DNA from: Adenanthera pavonina | Taxonomy: Eukaryota; Streptophyta; Magnoliopsida; Fabales; Fabaceae | Direction: 5' to 3' | Assembly (NCBI GenBank): GCA_026686845.1 | Contig: JAIVEN010000024.1 | Span: 3,335,501 to 3,399,500, forward strand | DNA length: 64,000 nt | Part shown: positions 45,976-57,258 of the stretch, in pieces | Position numbering within the stretch: position 1 is the first letter of the stretch | How the letters are laid out: every line of letters starts with the position of its first letter | The notes under the pieces: model-generated | What the model saw: only the letters and a program-made list of their open reading frames with translations | Databases searched by the model: none | Told to the model about the DNA's origin: nothing | Position numbers and translations under genes: made by a program

Positions 45976-48900
45976 TTAAGAGTGAAGTAGTTCATCTTCA
46001 ACCTTAGGACCTTTGTTGAAGAAATTTCCTCGAAAGTCTCCACACGTCATGGATCTGTAAAGTGGAGGTGTGGTGCTTCCATTGATTAAAACTTTTGCAG
46101 GTTCTATGATGCTTTCATTTGAAGGATAAATGAAATAGGAAACGCTTGTTCGTGAAGTGTTTGAATTCGTCACTGCTCGGTGTTCAGCACCAATAAGCCT
46201 TCCGTTACTGATTATCTGCATCAGTCAAATAGTGATATTGTGGTTAATTAAATCAATTTTTTACATAATTTTTCTTCTACTCTATTGAAAGATGGATCAA
46301 AAGTTCATTTTAAAAATAGCAACTACTAGTAACTGCCATTTTTTTTGGCCAATATAGGGCATACTAAACCCAAATATTTCATATCAAAAGCAATTTTATC
46401 AAAACTGGACCAAATCAATTGAAAAATCAATGAGTTAGTGTTAGAATCAATTTGGAACTCTACATAATTGGTCATTTTGAGAACCAGTCAAAAATTTAAG
46501 AACTAAAAAAATTGAAAAACTGGCCAGGGTATTGGTTTGATTAATTTAGACTTTATTATTAATTTTTGCTTCTTTTATCTGCCGATCCAAATTTATGACT
46601 TTGCAATTCAGAGTATATAGTACACTAACTAGCATGGTGTAAGTCTTCAAGTCTTTTTTTAATTTCTTTTGTTGTTGGTACAAAATGACATCATTTTTTG
46701 TATGAATTTTTGCTTCTATATCATAATATTATATAGGTATTTTCCTGTGCAAAAATATTAAAAATTACGTATTTTTTAAATCAATATATATTACGATGAT
46801 GGGCTATTATATAGTTGTCTATTTTGTGTTCAATTTGCGAGTATATGGATGAATATTAACCTATTTATATTTAAATATTAAGTTATAAAATTTATTAGTT
46901 ATATCTTTTATTTTTATATAATATTTTAATATGTAAAATTAAAATATTTATTTAAATGTTATATATCTGACCACAATCCGATTATGTGGAATGGAATGAA
47001 TGATTTTTTAAAAAGATTGGTGAAAAGTGTAACTATCATGAATCATGCGTATAATATTTAAAGTAATGGACATAATTTAACTATGTACAAAAGAACCTTT
47101 CCGTCCTTGTTTATACAACTTAATTACGTCAATGATAAAGACAATAACAATTAAAATAATGAAATAAATTACCATTATTTCAAAAATTACAAAAAATGAT
47201 ATCTTCTTTTATTTCAACAATAATATAGCATTGTTGCTTTCATCAGAAATCTGAGTCATTGTTGTGTGTCTGTAAATCATTGAATTGTTTATCCTTACTG
47301 TTTTGATGCGAAAATTATTTGTAAAGATTTGTAATTTAAAACTTGTAAGTCAAAAAGAATTTTAAATATTATAATCAATTTCAAGCATCGAATTTATTAT
47401 TAGGTTTTAAGACTTGTCAATAAGTTTTAAGAAAATCACATAGTAAAACAAACTTTTGTCTACATTATTTGGAATTACTTTCCTAAACTTTATTTATTTA
47501 TTTTTGGATGTGATACTAAGTTCATTAAAACTTGTTGTTTAATCTTTAAAAATAATTACAATTTTTATCGGCCACACACACTCAATTGACAAAACAAAGC
47601 AATATTCTAAAATAATTAAAACAGATTTTGGAGAAATATATAAATACCTGTAAGATAAGACCAATGTTGACCACAAAGGCATTAGGGATAGGTTCAACTA
47701 CAATCCATTGTCTTTCCTTGAGGACTTGAAGTCCATGAACATGTTCCTCTTGAAGCAGAATGGTTATGACTGTGGGGTCTCTGTGCTTGGCTAAACCCAA
47801 GGTTAAACTTGGCTCTGGGCAAGGAGGATAGTGATGAGACAATATTACTGGATTTTCAGAAAGGTCACCACTGAAATACCCAGAATTTAGTCCTAATCCT
47901 TCACAAAGGAACTCCAAAATTTTTTGTCCCAATTTTCTCAGTTCTCTTGTGTATTTCTGAACAACCTCACTGAAGAAAACCAAAACAAGTCATGTTAGGG
48001 CTTGTTTGACACATAGAATGGAATAAAATGGGGCAAAAAGAAAAGTGGATCGATAAATGATTTTGTGGGTGATAAATGTCTTTCATCTCATTAAATAAAA
48101 ATTACAAAAATAAGTTATTGTTAATAAGTAATACTCCCTCCAATCCAAAATATAAGTTCTCTTTGCGCAAAATACACACAAACTAAGAAAATGAGTTAAA
48201 CTACTTAAATTTGTCAAAAGCTTAAATTATTTTTCAACATTACCCTTAATAAATACAATTTTCAAAATAACTTTCTCTCTCATGAGTTAATTAATAATAA
48301 GGATAAATTGAGAAAAAAATCATTAATACTTTTGATTTTACTTAAAGAGGACTTATATTTTGGTTGAAATAAAATATTTTAAAAGAGGACTTATATTTTG
48401 AAACTGATGAAGTATGACAATATGGCTTGGTCTTGGCACCTTAGGGGTCATTAGTTCTTATTGCCAACAAAAATCACTATAAAGAAAAAAAAGGTAATAA
48501 TAATATGGTTCAAGGGCAATTCAAAAAGTTTACTTTTGCAGGTTACGTGAGATTTGAATATATTAAATTAAACAAATAAGTTGATTCAGTCTTTCGGGTA
48601 TATTCTATAATTCTAACAATATTAATGCCGTAATTTGAACAATTGAACTAGATTTTCTTGGCCACATCTTTAATTTAAAAATAAATTAGACGTCATCAGT
48701 GATACTCGATATTTCTTTTTAAAAAAAATAACATATCTAATCATTCTCTCTCTGTTTTTTTGGGTGAGAATCTAATAATTCTATTATGAATGGAAGACTC
48801 AATGATACTTGATTATTTATACCATGTCTGAATTTGACTTTCCAGGTACCATCAATTTTTTTTAATTATTTCAATACCATCTAATTGTGGACGATTATTT

Positions 48901-50053
48901 TAACGTTCATCACTTTGTGATGATAAAATAAAATTGGCTTCATTATTCATGTTAAAAGTTATCGTCGTCAAATGAATATATCAAAATTTTCCTCCGTTTT
49001 CAAAGTATATATATTGCAATCAATAAAATTTGTAGAACCTAATTAATAATTAAAAGCAGCAAAAGACGTCATCACGAGATGAAAATAATCTACAACCAAT
49101 TTTTTTTTTTAAAAAAAAACACACTAAGACTTATATTGTTATCTATATTTTGAAAATAAAATCGATGATTGAACCGACAGAACTATGGTTCAAAGTTTAT
49201 TAGCCCGTTTCTAGCTGAATTGTAAGCAAAATGATCATAATTACACTACTTAATATACGTAATCGTTCCTAAAAATAAAATTACCGATAGTTGGTTGGTT
49301 TGTGAGGCCAATACTGCATAGAGTCTGCAGAAGGAGGACAAGGGTGAGTCAACGAGTCCTTCCAATACTGAATTGCATCTTTCTGATAATTATGACTGCT
49401 TGTATAGAGCTTACAGCTTCCAATTGGGTCCTTTGAGCATTCTTTTACCTTCTCCTTCCCAGGCATCCCATGAAATTCCTTGTATATGCTCAGAGTTTCA
49501 TCAATCAAATCCTTGGAAACTCCATGGTTTATCACCTACTTCACAGTTTTTGAGAAATTACACAATCTATGAGAAATGGAGCATCTATGAATTCATCAGG
49601 GGAAAAAATATTATTACATGAGAAGTATACGAATGACAATAGTCTTAATTGAAGAATATAAAAAAAATGAACTCTTGATATAGGAAAAATTGCATGTGGT
49701 TCGATCTAATTCAATTTGAATTAATCAAAACCCAATATAACTTCTATAAATTGGTTGGTATTAAAAAAACTTCATATGTGTGTTTGTGTAAGATTTGTTT
49801 AATGTAAGATTTATACCAATAAGTGGGGAAAAGGTTAAGAAACCTGGAAAAATCCATACTCCTCCGAGGCTTTCAAGATGTGCTTGACAACATCTTCTCG
49901 ATCTTGTCCTCCAAGATCAACCACCGGAATTGTCTTACTGAAGGCAGCAATGAGATTCCCCGGTCTGCATTCTCGTGGTTGTACATATGATGAGGGCACA
50001 GAGGAACAAACATTATACCAGCTTGTCACAAGCATCTCATCCAACGTCTCCAT
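45976..50053 (-). CDS. 2-oxoglutarate/Fe(II)-dependent dioxygenase, H6H/DMR6-like, four exons
   Basis: Intact 340-residue enzyme in exons 50053-49844, 49535-49285, 47969-47648 and 46215-45976. All introns are GT-AG (308, 1315 and 1432 bp) and phases fit: Q70|V71, codon 154 split, Q261|I262. N-terminal DIOX_N domain (KTIPVVDLGG, EEYGFFQVINHGV). Iron ligands H216 and D218 in AKHRDPTVITILL, distal H273 in GAEHRAVTN. 2-oxoglutarate-binding R283-x-S285 in SRTSVSYF. YPPCPEPSLTLGL precedes the metal site, as in hyoscyamine 6-hydroxylase and DMR6-like oxygenases. Expected cytosolic, hydroxylating or desaturating a specialised metabolite; the substrate cannot be told from sequence. Start: METLDEML at 50053. 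An in-frame ATG at 50146 lies only 16 bp from the TATA box and is probably not transcribed. Intron 2 holds a MITE. Confidence 0.93.
48132..48414. mobile_element. Stowaway MITE in intron 2 of the dioxygenase gene
   Basis: About 283 bp. Left end TACTCCCTCCAATCCAAAAT continues ATAAGTTCTCTTT. Right end, reverse complemented, TACTTCATCAGTTTCAAAAT continues ATAAGTCCTCTTT. CTCCCTCC termini and TA target duplication are the Stowaway (Tc1/mariner) marks. It lies well away from both splice sites. Confidence 0.85.
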
Positions 50054-50162
50054 GCCTGTAAATCTGAGTTCAGCAATATGGAAGTTCTTTGACCGTAAAT
50101 CGGAACAATATGGAAGTTCTATATGTATATATGTATGGTTCTTCAAAGCTTCTTGCAGAACT

Positions 50163-50170
50163 TATATATA
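50163..50170 (-). promoter_or_regulatory. TATA box of the dioxygenase gene
   Basis: TATATATA (in CACTATATATAAG on the minus strand), 110 bp upstream of the chosen ATG. It predicts transcription start near 50130-50140 and a 5' leader of about 80 bases. Confidence 0.6.
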
Positions 50171-50172
50171 GT

Positions 50173-50992
50173 GATGTGAGAATTAAAAAGTCTTTCTTTG
50201 TTTTCTCCTCTTGATCGCTTTGGGACAAAGAAATTATTGGTCATTGTAGAAAAAGAATACGTGGAGATAGACGTCATGATAATTAATATATTAGTATGTT
50301 AATGTGTATATTATAGTTTATTGTCATTAAGCGGTCACAATCATCAAATTATTTGAATATATATATATTTGGTGATTATTTGAACATAGATATATACAAT
50401 TACTTTCATAGCTTTGTTTGGAAAACAAATTACAGGTCTTAAGGTGGAAGTCATGAGAAACTGAAAACTTAAAAATAATAAACAAATTAAAAAAAAACAC
50501 ACATTCTCCATAGAGGAAGAAGTACCTGATTTTTTATAGCTATTTACAGCTTTTTTTTAAATTATATGACTTTGTTCGATTTTAATTTTTTATCAAACTG
50601 GAATATAATTTGATCAAATATAGATTAATTGAATTAAAATGCTTCCTTTTAGATCCAACAACTTAAGAGAGCAGATCAGCTAATAAGAAAATATAATCCA
50701 TGCCCCCACACTCACACGCATACATATAATTTAATAGAGAATAGTTTAATAAAAAATCTAAAAAATAAAAAAAAGAGTTCTGTTTAATTTTAATGAAGAA
50801 GGAAAAGTTTATTTAATTGTTCAAAGTTACATATAAGCTTTAGTTGCCTAGTGATGAGCTTTTTCCCCCATGGGATAACTCAGTATTCGTTCCTGTATTT
50901 TACTGAGCTTCTTTTTTTTTTTTTTTGACCCCAGCTTCATTTATGTGTGACAAATGCTAATTATGGAGCACAATATATAGATGAATGCCCAC

Positions 50993-51036
<44 letters not shown>

Positions 51037-53400
51037 GTGCAATATATATGCCGGCCGTATTTCTGTTTCGTTTCTTTTGAGCAGGATTTCTATTCTAATT
51101 ATATGGAAGATCTTCTTTTACGGCCGTCAAAAGTAAGAAATTGAGGATATAAAAAAAGTTTTAAAAAATAACCAATGGGAAAGGATATCTTATATGATAA
51201 TTTCCCTTCTCCTTTGCAGAGTGTTTTAAATTACCCAGCATTACATTTTCTTCTGGAAACTGGTTTTCTAGTCTGTGTTGTCTTTAAATTTAGCAAAGTC
51301 AGAAGATCTGTCTTATTTTTTTGCATCACCGTAGCTATTTTTGCTGTATATGGATTGACAGAAATGCCCACATTTTCAGAGGAATTAAGAAGGATATTAT
51401 TGAGGACTTTGTGGAGGTGCAACAAATCTTAAAAGTTAGATTTCAAACCTGCTTACAATGAAGGATGAGACAAAGGAAGACCAATTTATTCAGTCCTTGT
51501 TGTGATGTTATTATTATTCTTGAATTGACTGGGTGTGGACGATAGGCTATTCTGTCTTGAGTGTTTAGTTTCTTAACTTTTTGTCCGTAGATTCTCATTT
51601 TTTTCTGTACACACAAGGGGATGTCATGTGTTTTTTTATTTTTGGTTGTTGTATATATATATATATATATTTCATAGGGAATCCTCCTTAGAAGGTGACT
51701 CCATTGTAATATCTCTTTCAACCAAGACTTCACTTTTTGTAAATGTTTTTCTTATGGTACTTTTTGTTTACAGTGTCCCAAAAACAATTACCATGCTAAA
51801 AACTAAATATTAGAGAAATATTTAAATATAAAATGTGTTTATCAATATAAAATATAAATTAAATCTCCATAACAAGTTGCAATATTCATAAGCTTATTCT
51901 TTATTTTCCATGTAGTGTACATGTTTAATAAAATATAAAATTTATATGCTTATTTGTCAAACTTTTTATAATACATATATAGAAAATATGTTTAGTTTGT
52001 TATAATAATTAATAGCGATTTGAAAACATGCATAGTATAAATAAATATGAGGACTGAATTGTCCATTTCCATTAAGAATTTCTCAAAGAAATGAAAAATT
52101 TGAATAAATTTTTCCTCCCTTTTATTAGTTCTTCTCAATTCTTTTTCTGCCGACATTCTTCTAAATCTTAAAAGCATCAATAAATGAAAAGACATGTACA
52201 CTTCTAAAACGAAAATTAGCGGGCGCTGGTTTTGACTTGGAACTCCCTAGTAGTTGAGCTAAACCAAGAATCAAATTAAGTGATGCATTATTATAGCACA
52301 AATTTAATACTCAATCCTTTTTTTAAACTATCAATTTTGAAATTTTTTTTATTTATCTATCATTTTTAAATTCTAAGACAGTATTAATTATTTTTTTTCC
52401 AATTATATTATCATATGTTTGTTTAAAAGTCAATGAAAATATTAATTGCTCTTTTTTTATCCATCATTTATTGAAGGATATATTAAAAATTCAAAAATAT
52501 TCTAACAATAAATTAATTATATTTTTTAATTTGTATCTTAAATATTAAATTAAATGTAAGAATGGTGCATACTGCATAATTCAAAAATCAACAATAACTA
52601 GCACATTCATTCATAATTCCTAAATTTAATTTAAATGGAGAAAATTAAAAATAATGTGCAGAAAATTAAATCAAATTTTTAAAATCTTTGAATTTACTCA
52701 AAACTAATCCCTTCCCATTCCATTATATTAAATAACTTAATTAATTGAAATATATCTTTACAAGCCTAAAATTCGTGTAATTCAGTAACTCACATGGCAT
52801 TAACACTTAGATTTTTTTAATTTAGTAAAATGTATAAAAAGTCATACTATTCTCAAGTGAAGAATAATATGACTCATTTCTCAGTACAATATGAAAAAAA
52901 AAAGCCTAGTTGTGTATGGATTTAATTCCTCTCTCTTTGGTCCTCTATCCACAGCTCTGTTAATAACTAAATAGTGTCTATATTTTCATTAAAAAAAATC
53001 ATAATTTCTTATATTTAATTATAATAAAATGACTTCTTTGAAATATGATAATAAATCGAATTTAATTTTTAACTAAATAGTCACTTCCGCGAATCAAATA
53101 TCAAACATATTCTTTGGTAATATACATATATATGTGTGTGTATCGAAAACAATCATTTAATTACTTGTACGGATCGGAGGTGAGGCTATTTAATTCGCCA
53201 AGTTTTTTACATGATAATGAAAAAATAATGTTGGAAAAAGAGTTGCTTATTCCTTTTCCTTTTTGTTGAAGAGAGATTTTAATAGTACGTAGACATAGAG
53301 AGGAAAAAAAGTAGAAAAAACAGAAATCAAATCTATAAGTACAAAAATATTAATCTTATAAATAAAAATACTGTCAAGTGCCAGTCACACTCAAAACATA
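50173..53400. other. AT-rich intergenic DNA
   Basis: Upstream region of the dioxygenase gene. I see no gene here: the open frames at 50947-51144, 51175-51432, 51443-51733 and 51992-52201 overlap on both strands, lack domains, and include simple repeats. Contains (AG)n at 50997-51030, (TA)n at about 51650-51670, and homopolymer runs. Confidence 0.5.
50997..51030. repeat. (AG)n microsatellite
   Basis: About 17 uninterrupted AG units. Confidence 0.97.
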
Positions 53401-53786
53401 CAAGTTTAGTACGGTGTGTTTTACAAGTTTAATTTAAACATTGACAGCCTGATTTTTTGTTATTTTTCAATTGACCTACATGCCGTAACCCGAATGAGTT
53501 CTGTTCAGACGGCAGCATATTTGCCTAATTATGGGGTCTTTGATGGCTTGCCAAGTGTCATTACGCTGTTTTTTGGGTTGGTTTTCTTGTTGGGACCTTC
53601 TTGTTACATTCTAGATGGCATTATATATATCACCTGTTCAAGCAAGTCCACCACCAAACATTATATTACCTGTTCAAACAATCCACCACCAAACACGGCT
53701 TCAATTCAGGGTTTTACTAACTTCCTATTGTTTTCTAGTTTTTTTTTTTCCAATGATATCCTCCCGCCAAATTATATGCAATAAGG
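53401..53786 (+). other. Probable 5' flank/leader of a second Copia lineage
   Basis: Sequence directly before the gag fragment at 53787. It has a coding-like open frame (53416-53784) without a domain. It may be LTR or leader of the Copia element whose gag follows, but I found neither a TG..CA border nor a tRNA-iMet primer site, so the left limit is unknown. Confidence 0.35.
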
Positions 53787-53994
53787 ATGGCTGTTCAAAC
53801 GAGAGTTGACTCATTGTATTTGACAGAAAACATTTCTCAACGTTTATCTGCCCAGTTATCAACATCATCATCTTCTTCAACTCAAACTTCTAGTGCTTCT
53901 CCTCAAAATTCGAACCCCACCTCTTATATTACTTCTCTTCATCACTTTGTTACTGTGAAACTCAACAATGATAGCTATATTCTAGTGTGGAAAG
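53787..53994 (+). pseudogene. Copia gag N-terminal fragment (different lineage)
   Basis: Begins MAVQTRVDSLYLTENISQRL, then a Ser/Thr/Gln-rich stretch, then SLHHFVTVKLNNDSYILVWK. The last part is the conserved N-terminal gag motif (HxxxVKLxxxNYLLWK) of plant Copia polyproteins. It stops at the insertion point of gypsy element K: TGTAACATCC begins at 53995. Unrelated in sequence to the gag of B and C. Confidence 0.78.
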
Positions 53995-54939
53995 TGTAAC
54001 ATCCTCATTTCTATGGTAATGTTTGAAGGTAAGAAAAAGAAAGTGCTCATTTTAAGGACTGTCTAAAAGGCAATTATGATGTGCCTTGTATGAATGTGCT
54101 AAAAGCATGGTTAGAAAAAATACCATATGCAAGATGTTGAGCAAACACTACTAGAGGCAAAATGATAATTTTACATGTTTGGTCCCTAGTATGAATTAAT
54201 TCCTCTTATAGTCATTTGAAGAAATTAAGTTTGATTCTTAATTGAAATAAATTTCGAATTTGGTCCATAATTGGTATTATTTTCAAAAATTTCATAAAAT
54301 TATATATATATATATATGTGGAAATGGACCCCTTGACATGCTGGACCATGTTAAAAGTATGAATTGAGCTAAAAATGTGCAGTTTGAAAATGACACGGAA
54401 TGCAAAATACAACAGAACAAAATAGTAAAAAGAAAAAGAATGTGGGCCCCATATAAAATGCTGTTTGCAATAGTTAATAAGATAAACACAGATCCTAAAC
54501 TAGTATTTTCGTACACATATTAATGAATAAACAATATTAGTAGATATTGTAAAACACTAAGAAAAAGTCCATACTAAAAGTAATTGATACAAGACTTTGG
54601 AGATATTTTTCCTATTGGCCATATATTGTAGCATGTGAGAGAATTACATTATTTTATCATTTCTTGATTTTTTTGGAATCTTCAAGATTTATACTTGGCA
54701 AGTTTTGGTGATTTTGCTTCTTTTATAAATACTCCCTCCTATAGTTGACCTTAGCAAGAGAAAGAGGGACGAGAAGCAGTTGCAATACACACAAGAAAGA
54801 GAGAGTATGGCATGAAAGAAGAAGAAGAAGAAGAAAGGAGAAGAAAAAACTAAGCAAGAATCAAAGTAAGTTTCTTCCTTAATATTTCAAAGTATTATGC
54901 AGTAGTGGAAGTGAAGTGCCATCTAGCAAATGAAAGACT

Positions 54940-55577
54940 CCAATATCCATAAGGGTTATGGATTGACACAGTGATTGGTTAGATTCCTACAGATGAAGTT
55001 TGGACTCCTATAAAAGCTAAGCTTGAAGGATGAATATTCCCTAGTCTAGAAGATTGTGTGAAGATTTACACAATTGAATGTAATGTATGAGCTGCTGAAG
55101 TAGGATATAGAAGGCCTGACCCAGTGGCTGAGGATGCTGAGTCATTATTGCCATATGACAATGCTCACAAGACAAGGGAAATCATGACTAAACTTTATCA
55201 GGATAGTCTGCACAGCTACTAGGAATCTCAAATGTTGACCTTCTTGGATGCATTGAATGACGCAAAATTTTTCATGGAATCTCAAGGCCATCATTATTTT
55301 GAGCCAGCATGTGTTGATCCCTTGCTAAATGTGTTGCTAGACGATGATGCTTATTGGGGTCCTATAAAGGCTGAACTCTTAGATGATTGGCCAAAGAACT
55401 TGCATGAATGCGTTCGAGAGCTAGTGTATAGAAAAAGATAGAGACTGGAGCAAGAAGCTTTAGAGGAAGATAAAGCAGGACCAGCAAACTAAGATCAAGA
55501 GGAAGAAGATCCCGAGGAAGACCCTAAAGAAGCTCTCGATGATGTAGAAAATAGCTCTTGGTCTCCCTAAAGGTCAA
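54940..55577 (+). pseudogene. Unrecognised decayed ORF between K 5' end and K gag
   Basis: About 200 codons in one frame with few stops. The longest clean piece is 55232-55441 (MLTFLDALNDAKFFMESQGH, ending CVRELVYRKR). An acidic tail follows with runs such as DQEEEDPEEDPKEALDD. Most stops replace what look like Gln or Arg codons (TAG, TAA, TGA). I do not recognise the family. It lies upstream of gag, inside or next to the 5' LTR, where the G-type LTR has no counterpart. Confidence 0.45.
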
Positions 55578-55822
55578 CAAATGATTCTTGCTGCTATAAA
55601 AATGTATATGTAAGAACATAGATGATTGCGAATTTTGTTTGTATGATATAGGCAGTCATATGATAAAGTGATGAATATGTTAGAACTATATGAACCTAGT
55701 TGTGCAAAGTTATGTGGACCTATGTGTACAAATATGTGGTCATGTGAATAAAGTATTATGTTATGTATCTTGTGAAAGCAATTGTTTTATGTTTATGAAT
55801 TTGATTATTGCTATAGATTAAG

Positions 55823-56880
55823 ATGGTTCGTACTAGAAGGCAAACTTAAGAAGTCCCTGAACAAGTAGCTAGGGACACACAACTAGTTGATCATTTACAA
55901 GTTATTATGGATATGATGGATCAACAGCAAAGAACCATAGAATAATTGCAACGAACTATTGATGCCCAAAGATAAAGCCAAGAGACCAATATATGATAAC
56001 ATCCTCTTGTCTAGCAACAATAGCAAATACCCTAGGCTACACCAATAAAGCAAGTAGCCAAAGTAGTTATTGACTTGACAAATGAACAAAATGTGATGGC
56101 TAACTTCAAGAAGCACCAACCTCCTTCATTTGATAGAACATTTGATATGCAAGTTGCAAAAGACCGGATAATGAGTTTGGAGAAAATTTTCAAATTGATG
56201 AGGTGTAACTATAAGATGAAAGCATTGCTAGCCACATAATTGATCATGCATGCCAGAAATATCCCTTTGACATGGGAAAACATTTTAGAACAATTTTATG
56301 ATAAATATTTCATATAGTCAATGCAATATGAAAAGGAAGTTGAGTTCATTATGTTGAGGCAAGCATAGGATCAATCTATGGATGAATATGTGGTGATGTT
56401 TATTTAGTTATCCAGATATTCTACTTATCTCCAACAACATGATGATAGGAGATAGGAAATGGGAAAGCTAGAGAGGGACTTAAGGTTACCTTCAAAGAAA
56501 AAGTGGCTTTGATGCATCTTTGAGCCTTTAATACATTGGTCGAAGTGAGCAGAATTATAGAAAATAGTTTGAATCATAAACTTTTAACCTCTGCTACACC
56601 AACCAATGCCTAAAAAGTTGCAATTGGAACTAATGAAGGAGAATTAAGTCAGAAAAGAAGATGGCCCTAGAGTAACAATAATAGAAAGCCAAAAAGAGGA
56701 GGAAAGCAAGGAGAATCAAATGTGGAGAGGAATTCCTAGGAACTAGTTTGTAACTAGTGTGGGAAGGCTCATGGAGGCAAAGTTTGTTTTGCCGATCAGA
56801 ATGTATGATTTAAATGTGGAAAAGTTAGACATTATGCTAGGGACTGCAAAATGGAGTTAGCCAATACTAGACCTCAGGCA
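55823..56880 (+). pseudogene. gag of gypsy element K
   Basis: Starts MVRTRRQT at 55823. Contains a Gln-rich N-terminus, the retrotransposon gag core (FKKHQPPSFDRTFDMQVAKD, later MDEYVVMF), and a zinc-knuckle region at about 56753-56850 (CNxCGKAHGGKVC, FKCGKVRHYARDC). More than ten in-frame stops, nearly all TAA or TAG in place of CAA or CAG. Confidence 0.83.
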
Positions 56881-56883
56881 TAA

Positions 56884-57210
56884 GGGAAAGTCTTTGCTCT
56901 CACTCAGCAAGACGCTCGTAAGTCGCCTGATTTGATTGAATGTACGATTAAGATTAATGATTATCTTGCAAAAGCATTATTTGATTTAGGTGCTAGCCAT
57001 TCATCCATATCTTATTATTGTGCTAAGAGGCTAGGTCAGATAGTCATAATATTGCATTATGATTTGCATGTGTCTACCACTATAGGAAATGAAGTCGTAA
57101 CCTCCTATGTGTGTCTTAATTGTATGGTCCAATATGAACATTGTTATCTTAACATAGATTTAATATATATATCTTTTCCTAATATAGATGTCATCAATGG
57201 AATGAACTAG
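56884..57210 (+). pseudogene. Aspartic protease of gypsy element K
   Basis: LIECTIKINDYLAKALFDLG, then ASHSSISYYCAKRLG, is the retropepsin domain. The active-site triplet reads D-L-G instead of D-S/T-G (57 bp after the start of the 56932 frame). It ends GMN before K is interrupted. Confidence 0.85.
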
Positions 57211-57258
57211 TTGTCTACTAATAATGTTCTCTTTGATTGTAAAAAAAAAGCTTGATCC

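Larger units (their letters stand above)
53995..57258 (+). mobile_element. Ty3/gypsy element K, 5' part, cut by D
   Basis: Starts TGTAACATCC (5' LTR) inside a Copia gag. GAAAG (53990-53994) would be the left TSD. Gag starts at 55823, preceded by ATTGCTATAGATTAAG, which could be a decayed tRNA-iMet primer site. Gag and protease follow. The element is broken at 57259 by the 3' LTR of Copia element D, so the rest of pol lies outside the window. A (TA)n run is at 54302-54317. The LTR right border is not resolved. Confidence 0.75.

Noticed and set aside
50054..50146. Upstream in-frame ATG at 50146 extending the dioxygenase by 31 residues
   Set aside because: It begins 16 bp after the TATA box, probably before the transcription start, and the extension has no family similarity.
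49878..50171. Plus-strand frame across the first exon of the dioxygenase gene
   Set aside because: Antisense to a convincing exon with the expected splice site and conserved domain.
51175..51432. 85-residue open frame with a hydrophobic segment
   Set aside because: No domain, a comparable frame lies on the opposite strand, and nothing nearby suggests splicing or a promoter.
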